A stretch of 64,000 nucleotides of DNA from Streptomyces sulfonofaciens. GTDB taxonomy: Bacteria > Actinomycetota > Actinomycetes > Streptomycetales > Streptomycetaceae. A program made the position numbers and the translations under genes. The notes beneath the pieces were generated by a model. That model did not search any database, was not told where the DNA came from, and saw only the letters and a program-made list of their open reading frames with translations. Positions 52,211 through 60,965 of this stretch are shown here, piece by piece. Each line of letters starts with the position of its first letter. Position 1 is the stretch's first letter. The stretch is from the NCBI RefSeq assembly GCF_014656295.1, contig NZ_BNCD01000001.1, positions 434,001 through 498,000 on the forward strand. The letters are read 5' to 3'.

Positions 52211-52236
52211 GGAATGCAGGCCCCGTAGGATCCGTT
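52211..52236 (+). promoter_or_regulatory. Sigma-R-type promoter of trxBA
   Basis: GGAAT (52211-52215), exactly 18 bases, then GTT (52234-52236). This is the S. coelicolor SigR consensus, and trxBA is a classic SigR target. It lies 73 bases upstream of the trxB start, so disulfide stress should induce the operon. Confidence 0.82.
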
Positions 52237-52308
52237 GGGTGGTGTGAGAGTCCAGAAACGGCTCCCGCCAGGAGTAGCAGCCAGTCCCCAGAGACGAGGA
52301 ATGAAGCC

Positions 52309-53277
52309 GTGAGCGACGTCCGTAACGTGATCATCATTGGGTCCGGGCCCGCCGGTTATACGGCGGCGCTCTACACTGCGCGTGCGTCGCTGAAGCCGCT
52401 GGTGTTCGAGGGCGCTGTCACCGCCGGTGGCGCACTGATGAACACCACCGAGGTCGAGAACTTCCCCGGCTTCCAGGACGGCATCATGGGCCCTGAGCTG
52501 ATGGACAGCATGCGGGCCCAGGCAGAGCGCTTCGGCGCGGAGCTGATTCCGGATGACGTGGTCTCGGTCGACCTCAGCGGTGAGATCAAGACCGTCACCG
52601 ACACCGCCGGTACCGTGCACCAGGCCAAGGCCATCATCGTCGCTACCGGGTCGCAGCACCGCAAGCTCGGTCTGCCGAATGAGGACGCCCTCTCCGGACG
52701 CGGCGTCTCCTGGTGTGCCACGTGTGACGGCTTCTTCTTCAAGGACCAGGACATCGCGGTGATCGGTGGCGGTGACACCGCCATGGAGGAGGCCACCTTC
52801 CTCTCCCGCTTCGCCAAGTCCGTCACCATCGTGCACCGCCGCGACACCCTTCGCGCCTCCAAGGCGATGCAGGACCGTGCCCTCGCCGACCCCAAGATCA
52901 AGTTCATCTGGGACAGCGAGGTGGCCGAGATCCACGGAGATCAGAAGCTGTCCGGGCTGACCCTGCGCAACGTCAAGACGGGCGAGACGTCACCGCTCCC
53001 GGTGACGGGTCTGTTCATCGCCATCGGCCACGACCCGCGTACCGAGCTGTTCAAGAGCCAGCTCGATCTGGATGTCGAGGGCTACCTCAAGGTGGACGCG
53101 CCCTCCACGCGCACCAATCTGACCGGCGTCTTCGCTGCCGGTGATGTCGTCGACCACACCTACCGCCAGGCGATTACCGCGGCGGGCACAGGCTGCTCCG
53201 CGGCCCTCGACGCAGAGCGGTTCCTCGCTGCTCTCGCTGACACCGAGACCGCCCCCTCGGCCAGCGCCATCGTCTGA
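52309..53277 (+). CDS. trxB: Thioredoxin-disulfide reductase
   Basis: A 322-residue FAD/NADPH enzyme that reduces thioredoxin. The start is a GTG with GAGGA upstream; an upstream frame extension is spurious. Motifs are [16 protein letters not shown] (FAD), the redox pair CATC at residues 136-139 ([14 protein letters not shown]), [14 protein letters not shown] (NADPH), [11 protein letters not shown] and [16 protein letters not shown]. It is followed by trxA 33 bases later. Confidence 0.97.
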   Translation: MSDVRNVIIIGSGPAGYTAALYTARASLKPLVFEGAVTAGGALMNTTEVENFPGFQDGIMGPELMDSMRAQAERFGAELIPDDVVSVDLSGEIKTVTDTAGTVHQAKAIIVATGSQHRKLGLPNEDALSGRGVSWCATCDGFFFKDQDIAVIGGGDTAMEEATFLSRFAKSVTIVHRRDTLRASKAMQDRALADPKIKFIWDSEVAEIHGDQKLSGLTLRNVKTGETSPLPVTGLFIAIGHDPRTELFKSQLDLDVEGYLKVDAPSTRTNLTGVFAAGDVVDHTYRQAITAAGTGCSAALDAERFLAALADTETAPSASAIV

Positions 53278-53310
53278 TACACCCACCCACACCCATCTAA
53301 GGAGCTAGCC

Positions 53311-53643
53311 GTGGCCGGCACTCTGAAGCACGTGACCGACGATTCCTTCGAGCAGGACGTCCTCAAGAGCGACAAGCCCGTACTGGTGGACTTCTGGGCC
53401 GCCTGGTGCGGTCCGTGCCGCCAGATCGCTCCGTCCCTGGAGGCGATCGCGGCCGAGTACGGCGACAAGATCGAGGTCGTCAAGCTCAACATCGACGAGA
53501 ACCCAGGAATTGCCGCCAAGTACGGCGTCATGTCCATCCCGACGCTGAACGTCTACCAGGATGGCGAGGTCGCCAAGACGATCGTCGGCGCCAAGCCGAA
53601 GGCCGCAATCGTCCGCGATCTTGAGGACTTCATCTCGGAGTGA
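53311..53643 (+). CDS. trxA: Thioredoxin
   Basis: A 110-residue thioredoxin with the active site WCGPC at residues 32-36, the cis-proline region SIPTLNVYQDGEV and standard length. It forms an operon with trxB under a SigR-type promoter. AAGGAG lies 8-13 bases before the start, which is a GTG. Confidence 0.98.
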   Translation: MAGTLKHVTDDSFEQDVLKSDKPVLVDFWAAWCGPCRQIAPSLEAIAAEYGDKIEVVKLNIDENPGIAAKYGVMSIPTLNVYQDGEVAKTIVGAKPKAAIVRDLEDFISE

Positions 53644-53655
53644 CACAGCGGTGCT

Positions 53656-53669
53656 GTTTCACGTGAAAC
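53656..53669. other. parS: parS centromere site
   Basis: A perfect GTTTCACGTGAAAC 13 bases after the trxA stop. Its right end overlaps the trxA terminator stem. Confidence 0.93.
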
Positions 53670-53706
53670 ATCGACGGGCCAACCCACCGGGTTGGCCCGT
53701 CGATGT
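53668..53706 (+). terminator. Terminator of trxBA
   Basis: Perfect 18-base arms beginning ACATCGACGGGCC and ending GGCCCGTCGATGT, three-base loop, followed by TTAGG. Confidence 0.88.
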
Positions 53707-53819
53707 TTAGGCACTGACAACTTGCCGTCGGCGGCGCGAGAGGCTTGCGACGGAGTTCGTAGACTTGGACCGTGGCATTCACGAGTACTCCGCACTGCTT
53801 CCTGTGAGCGGGAACCCTT

Positions 53820-53847
53820 GAGGGCGATGCTGGACGGCATCGCCCTC
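53820..53847 (+). promoter_or_regulatory. Leader hairpin upstream of the RlmA-like methyltransferase
   Basis: GAGGGCGATGC and GCATCGCCCTC pair over six bases, followed by CTTGGTGTG, ~150 bases before the methyltransferase start. It is an attenuator or terminator candidate. Nothing else was recognised in the rest of the gap. Confidence 0.5.
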
Positions 53848-53993
53848 CTTGGTGTGCCTGCTGTGTGACCCACGCTTTCCGGCTCTGCCCGAACCGAGGC
53901 GGCCAGACGCCGGGTCCGCTCCTTCCCGGGGCAGCGACTCTCCGGGCGCGCGCAGGCACGGTCCCTTCCTTTCACCGTTGCCAGGAGTGCCTT

Positions 53994-54842
53994 GTGCCCG
54001 TATCGCTTCCCCCTGCCCTCGAACCGTTTCTCGCGCAGTTGCGCTGCCCGACGTGCCGCGCCCACCTTGATTACGACCGAGGCGCGTTGGGCTGCCCCTC
54101 AGGCCACACCTTCCATATCGCCCGTGTTGGCTACGTCAGTCTCCTGACAGGCGGCCGCGCCACGAGCGGCGACGATGCGACCATGGCCCGGGCTCGGGAT
54201 CGGTTCCTGTCGACCGGAAAGTACGGGATGATCCGGGACACCGTGACGGCCTTGGCGGACAGCGTCATGGCCGAGCAGAGTTCGGTAGTGGACGTCGGGT
54301 GCGGCACCGGCTACTACCTGGCCGGTGTACTCGACGAGGTGCCTGATGCCCGTGGTCTGGGGCTTGACACCTCGGTACGCGCACTGCGCTCGGCGGCCCG
54401 GGCCCATGAGCGAGCTGCCACGGCGACCTGGGACGTCTTTCGCCCCTTCCCGCTGGCCGACGGAGCAGTCGATGTGGTGCTGGACGTGTTCGCGCCGCGT
54501 AACCCTTCCGAGTTCCACCGAGTACTACGTCCGACCGGCCGACTGATCGTAGTGCGCCCCAGCGGCGGACACTTGGCCGAGCTGCGCGGCCATGTGTCCG
54601 CGATGATCACGATCGACCCCGCCAAGGAACAGCGCCTGCGCCAGGCGCTGGACCCCTTCTTCCAAGCCACCGGTACCGAGCAGATCGAGTACGCCATATC
54701 TCTGACCAAGCAGGATGCCCTCGATCTGGTGGGGATGACGCCAAGTGCCCGCCATCTGGACCATGCAGGGCTGGACGGTCTGGACGGTCTTCCTGATCAG
54801 GTGACCGTCTCCGTGCTGGCCACCGTCTATCGGGCCCGGTGA
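53994..54842 (+). CDS. RlmA-like 23S rRNA (guanine) methyltransferase
   Basis: A 282-residue protein from a GTG with AGGAG upstream. A zinc-binding head (LRCPTCRAHLDYDRGALGCPSGHTFHIARVGYVSLL, in pieces) has CPTC and CPSGH. It is followed by a SAM-dependent methyltransferase domain with VVDVGCGTGYYLAGVL, LGLDTSVRALRSAARAH and VDVVLDVFAPRNPSEFHRVLRPTGRLIVVRPSGGHLAEL (in pieces). This is the layout of RlmA/TlrB, which methylate N1 of a guanine in 23S rRNA helix 35. TlrB-type members give resistance to tylosin. Which guanine is methylated is unknown. Confidence 0.88.
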   Translation: MPVSLPPALEPFLAQLRCPTCRAHLDYDRGALGCPSGHTFHIARVGYVSLLTGGRATSGDDATMARARDRFLSTGKYGMIRDTVTALADSVMAEQSSVVDVGCGTGYYLAGVLDEVPDARGLGLDTSVRALRSAARAHERAATATWDVFRPFPLADGAVDVVLDVFAPRNPSEFHRVLRPTGRLIVVRPSGGHLAELRGHVSAMITIDPAKEQRLRQALDPFFQATGTEQIEYAISLTKQDALDLVGMTPSARHLDHAGLDGLDGLPDQVTVSVLATVYRAR

Positions 54843-55059
54843 GCACTGCGGGCGTAAGCGACTGGCTTCGTTGGCGTTCGGTAGCAGCGTGCGTCCACCG
54901 GTTTGGAAGGCGACGGGGAGTCGGAGTCTCCGTAGATGTTCAGGAGAGATGACGTCGTGACGTCGCCCTAAGCCCGCGAAGCTCAACCGTGCCTAGTTGA
55001 GTGACGGGCAACCGATAATGCGTTGTCGGTCTCAACTGGGTTGCGAGAGCATGCGATGC

Positions 55060-55641
55060 ATGGAAGAGCCTGCCGAGAGTCTCGTTTCTGACCAGGTTGA
55101 ACTGCGCCGGTGGCGTATGAGCGATCTCGATGCCTTGGAACGGGCGATCCACGAGTCCCTGGACCATCTGGCGCCGTGGATGCCCTGGGCAGCCGACTCT
55201 GGAAGACAGCAGACCTCTGATTTCCTCGCCCGCAACCAGGAAGAGTGGGAAACCAGGCAAGCCTTCGGCTATGCGATCACATCAGAGGCTGCGGTGATCG
55301 GTAGCTGCGGCCTCATGCGTCGCATCGGAGCCGGCGGCCTCGACATCGGTTACTGGCTCCACCCCCATTGGACCGGGCGGGGGCTGGCCACGATGGCCGC
55401 AGCGGCTCTTGTCCGCCAGGGCTTCCAGCTCGCAGGCATCGACCGTATCGAGATCCATCACGATCTCGCCAACCCTGCCAGCGGAGCCGTCGCCCGCCGC
55501 TTGGGATTCACTGAGGTTGAGCGCGTACGAGCAGTTGAAGGGCCCGTCGCTCCTGGCGAAGTGGGGATCGATGTCATCTGGCGTATGACGGCAGACCAAT
55601 GGGAGGCAAGGACGGCCGAGCATGCCCAACAAGCGAGCTGA
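55060..55641 (+). CDS. RimJ/RimL-type GNAT acetyltransferase
   Basis: About 193 residues from the ATG at 55060; closely spaced upstream ATGs make the start uncertain. It has the RimJ/L pattern: ELRRWRMSDLDALERAIHESLDHLAPWMPWA, DIGYWLHPHWTGRGLATMAAAALV, RIEIHHDLANPASGAVARRLGF. It probably acetylates a peptide or small-molecule amine. The 217 bases upstream hold nothing else recognised. Confidence 0.87.
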   Translation: MEEPAESLVSDQVELRRWRMSDLDALERAIHESLDHLAPWMPWAADSGRQQTSDFLARNQEEWETRQAFGYAITSEAAVIGSCGLMRRIGAGGLDIGYWLHPHWTGRGLATMAAAALVRQGFQLAGIDRIEIHHDLANPASGAVARRLGFTEVERVRAVEGPVAPGEVGIDVIWRMTADQWEARTAEHAQQAS

Positions 55642-55817
55642 GCAGAGGTAGCCCGGGACTTCCTGTTGGCGGACACCGCCCGTGCAGCGGCGTCCGCCAG
55701 AACGGGACCGTCAGGTGCCAACCAGCCTTGGCGTGCTCTTCGGCTCCTGATCGGGTGCCGGCGAGGCGGTAGGAGCCGGTGCCGGTCTCGAACGGCCCTT
55801 CCGGCAGCGGCATGGGC

Positions 55818-56085
55818 AGCGGCTAGCGGATCTTGCTTTGCGGGACACCGCCGCTGACCACCACCGCACCATCGAGGGGATCATCTCCAGATGGAGCACT
55901 GGGGTCCCATGGCGCGACCTGCCCCGCGAGGCGGGTGCGGCAGCGAGATCCAACACGGCGTGCGGCAAGGGGCCGCCTGATCGCCATCGGGGTCACCGCA
56001 GGGCAGCGCAGCGACCACGCGCTCCTGCACGAGGTTCTACCGGAATACAGCACCATGCCCGAACCCCGGCCCACAGCAGCGGACG
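55818..56085 (+). pseudogene. Decayed IS5-family transposase fragment
   Basis: A short frame reads LADLALRDTAADHHRTIEGIISRWSTGVPWRDLPRE, the conserved N-terminal block of IS5-type (DUF4096-like) transposases, where IGIPWRDLPRE-type motifs are diagnostic. The frame then shifts, and a second segment LIAIGVTAGQRSDHALLHEVLPE in another frame resembles a later part of the same protein. No start, catalytic DDE triad or terminal inverted repeats can be seen, so it is a remnant. The surrounding gap (55642-56112) holds nothing else clear. Confidence 0.72.
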
Positions 56086-56112
56086 ACGCCCGTGAACGTG
56101 TGCGGTGTCGGC

Positions 56113-56730
56113 TCACAGCGGCCGAAGCACGGGTTCCTTCTGGACCGCACCGAGAAGGCGGTCAATGGCCATCTCGACGTCTTCCTTCCATGACAGCGTC
56201 GTCCGTAGTTCCAGCCGCAGCCGGGGATAAGCGGGATGGGGGCGCACCGTCTTGAAACCCACCGCGAGCAGATGGTCGGCGGGGAGGAGACAGGCGGGCT
56301 CCTTCCAGCGGGCGTCGCCGAACGCCTCGATCGCCTTGAAGCCCCTGCGGAGCAGATCCTTTGCGACCGTCTGGACGATCACACGCCCCAGCCCCTGTCC
56401 CTGGTAGCCGGGCATGACCCAGGCAGTCATGAGCTGTACGGCGTCGGGCGAGACGGGACTCGTGGGGAAGGCGGTGGAGCGCGGAACATACGCCGGTGGT
56501 GCATAGAGCACAAAGCCGACCGGCACATCATCGATATAGACGACGCGCCCGCAGGACCCCCACTCCAGCAGGACGGCGGAGATCCATGCCTCTTTCTCCA
56601 GATCGGGTGTGCCGGCCTTCTCCGCGGCCTGTCCACTGACCGGATCGAGCTCCCAGAACACGCAGGTACGACAGCGCTTGGGGAGATCCGGAAGGTTGTC
56701 CAGCGTAAGCGGTACGAGCCGACGCCCCAT
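56113..56730 (-). CDS. GNAT-family N-acetyltransferase
   Basis: A 205-residue protein conserved next to parB in streptomycetes. An N-terminal extension has CRTCVFWELDPVSG. The GNAT core has VVYIDDVPVGFVLYAPPAYVPRS, MTAWVMPGYQGQGLGRVIVQTVAKDLLRRGF and ADHLLAVGFKTVRPHPAYPRLRLELR. Substrate unknown. It runs in the same direction as parB but lies beyond the parAB terminator. Confidence 0.88.
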   Translation of the reverse strand: MGRRLVPLTLDNLPDLPKRCRTCVFWELDPVSGQAAEKAGTPDLEKEAWISAVLLEWGSCGRVVYIDDVPVGFVLYAPPAYVPRSTAFPTSPVSPDAVQLMTAWVMPGYQGQGLGRVIVQTVAKDLLRRGFKAIEAFGDARWKEPACLLPADHLLAVGFKTVRPHPAYPRLRLELRTTLSWKEDVEMAIDRLLGAVQKEPVLRPL

Positions 56731-56969
56731 GAAGGCAGTTCCTCACTTCCTCCGCCATCCGCCGCGCCACGGACGGCTGTGATGCGCCCCGTTACCTGAG
56801 CCGGGCTGCCCGGCGATCGCCCGGGCAGCCTGCCCATACCTCAGTCGACGGCACGGTGCGGCCCACCGGCTGCAGGGCCCGCCCATTGTGGGAGTCCTAC
56901 CAGGTGCGCCCGCCTTACCTGATCGCATCGTAGCCACGATGCGATTGCACCGATACCGTAATAAAGCAA

Positions 56970-57012
56970 AGAGCGGGCCGTGTTCCGGTACACACCGGAC
57001 ACGGCCCGCTCT
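56970..57012 (-). terminator. Terminator of the parAB operon
   Basis: AGAGCGGGCCGTGT and ACACGGCCCGCTCT pair, with CCGG extending the stem past a one-base bulge. In the parB direction a T-rich TTTGCTTTATTACGG follows. The rest of the gap up to the GNAT start shows no gene. Confidence 0.88.
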
Positions 57013-57051
57013 CCATGTCACTCATCGCGCTGCGGTCAGAAGCCCATCAGC

Positions 57052-58179
57052 TCAGGCTTCCTTCACCTCGGGCTCCTCATGACCCAGTCCGTTTCCCAGG
57101 ACGGGCCCCTCGCCGGGGGCGAGCGTGCCGAGAATGCGCTCCAGATCGTCCATGGAGGCGAATTCCACGACGATCTTGCCCTTCTTCTGGCCCAGGTCGA
57201 CCTTGACCCGTGTCTCAAAGCGATCCGAGAGCCGTGTGGCAAGGTCGCTCAGCGCGGGCGACACCCGACCGCCGGCCCGCGGCCCCTTGGGGCGCGGGGC
57301 GCTCGCCGGACGCGACCCCATCAGGGTCACAATCTCCTCCACCGCCCGCACCGAGAGCCCTTCGGCCACGATCCGGTGGGCAAGGCGATCCTGCTCCTCC
57401 GAGTCCTCCACGGAGAGCAACGCCCTCGCATGCCCCGCGGAGAGCACCCCGGCGGCCACCCTGCGTTGGACGGCCGGTGAGAGCTTCAGCAGGCGCAGCG
57501 TGTTGGAGACCTGAGGGCGCGAGCGGCCAATACGGTCGGCGAGCTGGTCATGGGTGCAGTTGAAGTCCTTGAGGAGCTGGTCATAGGCAGCGGCCTCTTC
57601 CAGCGGGTTCAACTGGGCGCGGTGCAGGTTCTCCAGCAGGGCGTCCAGGAGGAGCTTCTCGTCGTCGGTGTCGCGAACGATCGCGGGGATACGATCCAGG
57701 CCGGCCTCACGGCATGCCCGCCACCGGCGCTCGCCCATGATCAGCTCATAGCGGGACGCACCCACCTGCCGGACCACAACCGGCTGCAGAAGGCCGACTT
57801 CCTTGATGGAGGTGACCAGTTCCGCCAGAGCATCATCGTCGAACACCTCGCGCGGCTGACGCGGGTTGGGAGTGATGCTGTCGAGCGGCAACTCCGCGAA
57901 ATAGGCGCCTGCGGGATGCTGCTCCAGAGTCTCCGTGACGCTGGGCGCGTGTCCCGGCCCCACCTGCGAGGACTCCTCCATCTCGGGAGAGACGGTGCCT
58001 CTGGGAAGGGTGGCCACCTTGGCCGCCGCCACTCCCCGTTCGGCACTGAGGACGGGTGCGGCCGCTGCCGGTGACGACGCGCCGTTGCCCACTGCCGGGG
58101 GCGCGGACTTCTCGGCTGTCGGAGCCGCAGGGATCAGAGCCCCGAGGCCGCGGCCCAATCCTCTCCGTCGGTCACTCAC
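57052..58179 (-). CDS. parB: Chromosome partitioning protein ParB
   Basis: A 375-residue centromere-binding CTPase. The start [16 protein letters not shown] is typical. The ParB/Srx domain has [41 protein letters not shown] (in pieces) and GERRWRAC. The HTH is [20 protein letters not shown], and the C-terminal dimerisation region ends [19 protein letters not shown] start overlaps the parA stop by GTGA. It binds the parS sites in this window and promotes sporulation-phase segregation. Confidence 0.97.
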   Translation of the reverse strand: MSDRRRGLGRGLGALIPAAPTAEKSAPPAVGNGASSPAAAAPVLSAERGVAAAKVATLPRGTVSPEMEESSQVGPGHAPSVTETLEQHPAGAYFAELPLDSITPNPRQPREVFDDDALAELVTSIKEVGLLQPVVVRQVGASRYELIMGERRWRACREAGLDRIPAIVRDTDDEKLLLDALLENLHRAQLNPLEEAAAYDQLLKDFNCTHDQLADRIGRSRPQVSNTLRLLKLSPAVQRRVAAGVLSAGHARALLSVEDSEEQDRLAHRIVAEGLSVRAVEEIVTLMGSRPASAPRPKGPRAGGRVSPALSDLATRLSDRFETRVKVDLGQKKGKIVVEFASMDDLERILGTLAPGEGPVLGNGLGHEEPEVKEA

Positions 58180-59252
58180 TGGATCCCCTCCGCGATGCTT
58201 TGCTGTTCATTCTGAGAGCCCAGATGGGCATGCGTGGCGTCGTACCGCAAGCCGACACCTCGCAAGGCAATCTCCCGGGCCGCCTCCAGGTACGAGAGGG
58301 CGCCGCTTGATCCTGGATCGTAGGTCAGGACGGTCTGCCCGTAGCTGGGTGCCTCCGAGATACGTACCGAGCGCGGGATGCTGGTCCGTAGGACCTCTTC
58401 TCCGAAGTGATTGCGTACCTCTTCGGCGACCTGTGACGCCAGCCTGGTCCGACCGTCGTACATGGTGAGCAGGATCGTGGAGACATGCAGGGTCGGATTG
58501 AGATGGCCGCGCACGAGGTCCACGTTCCGCAGTAGCTGCCCCAGGCCCTCCAGTGCGTAGTACTCGCACTGAATGGGGATCAGGACCTCCGCGCCGGCCA
58601 CCAGAGCGTTGACGGTCAGCAGGCCCAGCGACGGAGGGCAGTCGATCAGAACATAGTCCAGCGGCTGCTCATACGCCTGGATGGCCCGCTGCAACCTGCT
58701 CTCCCTGGCCACCAGAGAGACCAACTCGATTTCCGCGCCGGCGAGATCGATGGTGGCGGGTGCACAGAACAAGCCCTCCACATCGGGGACCGGCTGCACA
58801 ACCTCGGAGAGCGGCTTGCTCTCGACCAACACGTCGTAGATCGAGGGGACTTCCGCATGGTGGTCGATCCCCAGGGCGGTGGACGCATTGCCCTGCGGGT
58901 CCAGGTCGACCACCAGGACCCTGGCACCATGCACTGCCAGGGACGCAGCCAGGTTGACCGTGGTCGTGGTCTTGCCGACCCCGCCTTTCTGGTTGGCAAC
59001 CACCATGATCCGGGTCTGCTCCGGCCGTGGCAAGCCTTCACCGGCACGCCCCAGGGCCTCCACCGCCATCTGGGCAGCGCGACCGATGGGGGTGTCGTCG
59101 AGCGGGGCCGGTGTTTCACGTGAAACATCCTCCCCCGCCGTCTCGGTGCGGGGACCGGGGACCGGATCGGTCATCGGTCCCGCGATGTTGGCGTCGGACC
59201 GCAAGGATTCACTCTCCTCGACTTCAGGCTCGCGATGAACAGAGCCTCCCAT
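58176..59252 (-). CDS. parA: Chromosome partitioning ATPase ParA
   Basis: About 358 residues from the ATG at 59252; an alternative start at 59174 would give a shorter protein. I reject the 419-codon extension because it would read through the DnaA boxes and parS upstream. A polar ~90-residue leader precedes the Walker-type fold: [19 protein letters not shown] (deviant Walker A), [15 protein letters not shown], and [41 protein letters not shown] (in pieces). It forms ATP-dependent filaments that position ParB complexes. A perfect parS lies within the gene. Start confidence is moderate. Confidence 0.95.
   Translation of the reverse strand: MGGSVHREPEVEESESLRSDANIAGPMTDPVPGPRTETAGEDVSRETPAPLDDTPIGRAAQMAVEALGRAGEGLPRPEQTRIMVVANQKGGVGKTTTTVNLAASLAVHGARVLVVDLDPQGNASTALGIDHHAEVPSIYDVLVESKPLSEVVQPVPDVEGLFCAPATIDLAGAEIELVSLVARESRLQRAIQAYEQPLDYVLIDCPPSLGLLTVNALVAGAEVLIPIQCEYYALEGLGQLLRNVDLVRGHLNPTLHVSTILLTMYDGRTRLASQVAEEVRNHFGEEVLRTSIPRSVRISEAPSYGQTVLTYDPGSSGALSYLEAAREIALRGVGLRYDATHAHLGSQNEQQSIAEGIQ
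59113..59126. other. parS: parS centromere site inside parA
   Basis: A perfect GTTTCACGTGAAAC near the 5' end of parA, encoding part of DVSRET. Confidence 0.93.
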
Positions 59253-59288
59253 GTCTTTGGGGTCGTGAACCAGCGAGGTCTGTTCTTC

Positions 59289-59315
59289 TGTGGAGAAATC
59301 CGCGCCTGTGGACAA
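59289..59315. promoter_or_regulatory. DnaA-box pair upstream of parA
   Basis: TGTGGAGAA (59289-59297, one base from consensus) and TGTGGACAA (59307-59315, the perfect Streptomyces box) lie in tandem 37 to 63 bases upstream of the chosen parA ATG. The remaining sequence up to rsmG (59434-59619) shows no gene. Confidence 0.68.
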
Positions 59316-59419
59316 CTCCATGCCCTGTTCGGGTGACCCCAGGGCCCCCAAGGGCCTGCGATCACGCGGATGGGCCGCAGCGCGACCCCGACTGATGATG
59401 CCATGCAGAAGTGAGCGAC

Positions 59420-59433
59420 GTTTCACGTGAAAC
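59420..59433. other. parS: parS centromere site upstream of parA
   Basis: A perfect GTTTCACGTGAAAC in the parA-rsmG gap. ParB binding here could autoregulate the parAB promoters (inference). Confidence 0.93.
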
Positions 59434-59619
59434 ACGATGCATACCCGTCAACGCCATACTCGCGCGACACTCCGAGATGCGTACTTTCGGCAGCTTGTGT
59501 GGAGTACGGCCTATCGCCAAGACGGATGACCGACGTCGTCCATTACCGCGGCCAGCAGGAGCGCACTCCGTGACCAATTCGTGATCACGGTCTTGACCAG
59601 GGCGGAGTCAGCTACTGGA

Positions 59620-60336
59620 TCATCGGCGACGCCGTGCACGTCCCGTCCGAGCCGCCTTGGCCCGCTTCGCCGCGAACCGTACCCCGCCCGGGCTCTCGCC
59701 GACCTCGACGCGTACCACGGTCGCCCGAGGATCCACCACACCTTCACCGACGTGAAGGACCGACGCCTCGACGGCACCCAGCTTGCTGAGGGCTGCGCGG
59801 GCGCTCTTCACTTCTTCCTCGGCGGTATCGCCCTTGAGCGCCAGCATCTCCCCGTAGGGCCGTAGCAGCGGCACTCCCCAGCCCGCCAGCCGGTCGAGCG
59901 GAGCCACGGCACGGGCCGTGACCACATGCACCGGCTGTAGCGTGCCCAGCACCTCCTCGGCCCGTCCGCGTACCACGGTCACATGATCAAGCCCCAGCAG
60001 CTCGACGGCCTCGGAGAGGAAGTTGGTGCGGCGCAGCAGCGGCTCAAGGAGCGTGATCTTCAGGTCGGGACGCACCAGAGCCAGCGGGATGCCCGGTAGG
60101 CCCGCCCCCGAGCCCACATCGCAGACGGTGACGCTGTCCGGCACGACCTCGGAGAGCACGGCACAGTTGAGCAGATGGCGCTCCCAGAGCCGGGGCACCT
60201 CCCGGGGTCCGATCAGCCCCCGCCGCACGCCTGTATCGGCCAGCAGCTCTCCGTACCGAACCGCGTCCGGGAAACGCTCGCCGAAGATCGCCCGGGCCTC
60301 CTCGGGCGCCGGGGGAAGCTCCGCTGCCTCGGTCAC
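59620..60336 (-). CDS. rsmG: 16S rRNA (guanine527-N7)-methyltransferase RsmG
   Basis: A 238-residue enzyme that adds m7G527 in 16S rRNA; loss gives low-level streptomycin resistance. The SAM motif is VTVCDVGSGAGLPGIPLALVRPDLKITLLEPLLRRTNFL (in pieces). Other segments are LLNCAVLSEVV, ARAVAPLDRLAGW and the basic C-terminus. Its conserved position is between jag and parA. Confidence 0.97.
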   Translation of the reverse strand: MTEAAELPPAPEEARAIFGERFPDAVRYGELLADTGVRRGLIGPREVPRLWERHLLNCAVLSEVVPDSVTVCDVGSGAGLPGIPLALVRPDLKITLLEPLLRRTNFLSEAVELLGLDHVTVVRGRAEEVLGTLQPVHVVTARAVAPLDRLAGWGVPLLRPYGEMLALKGDTAEEEVKSARAALSKLGAVEASVLHVGEGVVDPRATVVRVEVGESPGGVRFAAKRAKAARTGRARRRR

Positions 60337-60396
60337 GGGGACCGTCCTTCCGTACCGCGCTGACGCACGGCTGGTGACTATCAGGCTGACAAAGAT

Positions 60397-60424
60397 CGGC
60401 CCCGTCTGCGAACAGACGGGGCCG
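60397..60424 (-). terminator. Terminator after jag
   Basis: CGGCCCCGTCTG and CAGACGGGGCCG pair over a CGAA tetraloop, just beyond the jag stop. Confidence 0.85.
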
Positions 60425-60438
60425 GGGCTTGTGAAAAA

Positions 60439-60951
60439 TCAGGCGGGAAGCACAACGACGAAGCGCTGCGGTTCCTCACCCTCGGACTCGCTGCGCAGGC
60501 CGGCGGCCTTCACCGCGTCGTGCACCACCTTGCGCTCGAAGGGGGTCATCGGGTCGAGACGGACCGGCTCGCCGGAGCTCTTCACATCCGCGGCGGCCTT
60601 GGCACCCAGTTCGGAGAGCTCGGCGCGCTTCTTGGCGCGGTGCCCGGCGATGTCCAGCATCAGCCGGCTGCGGTCGCCGGTCTCGCGGTGGACGGCCAGG
60701 CGGGTGAGTTCCTGGAGAGCCTCCAGCACCTCGCCCTCGCGTCCGACCAGCTTCTGCAGATCGCGGCTCCCCGTGTCGCTGATGATCGACACGGATGCCC
60801 GGTCGGCCTCGACGTCCATGTCGATGTCACCGTCCAGGTCGGCGATGTCCAGCAGACCCTCCAGGTAGTCCGCGGCGATCTCGCCCTCCTGCTCCAGGCG
60901 GGTCAGGGTGTCGCTCGCCTCGGCAGGGGCAGCGGTGGTGCCTTCCGTCAC
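60439..60951 (-). CDS. jag: Jag/SpoIIIJ-associated RNA-binding protein (KH + R3H)
   Basis: A 170-residue protein. The acidic N-terminal region is followed by a KH-like segment (DTGSRDLQKLVGREGEVLEALQELTRLA) and a C-terminal R3H region (MTPFERKVVHDAVKAAGLRSESEGEEPQRFVVV, in pieces). It is translated just after yidC (15-base gap). It is thought to bind RNA and act with YidC in membrane biogenesis. Confidence 0.95.
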   Translation of the reverse strand: MTEGTTAAPAEASDTLTRLEQEGEIAADYLEGLLDIADLDGDIDMDVEADRASVSIISDTGSRDLQKLVGREGEVLEALQELTRLAVHRETGDRSRLMLDIAGHRAKKRAELSELGAKAAADVKSSGEPVRLDPMTPFERKVVHDAVKAAGLRSESEGEEPQRFVVVLPA

Positions 60952-60965
60952 GAATGGACTCCTTC

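Noticed and set aside
59253..59435. N-terminal 61-codon extension of parA
   Set aside because: It reads through parS and DnaA boxes and begins at a GTG within the parS palindrome. The segment has no resemblance to ParA.
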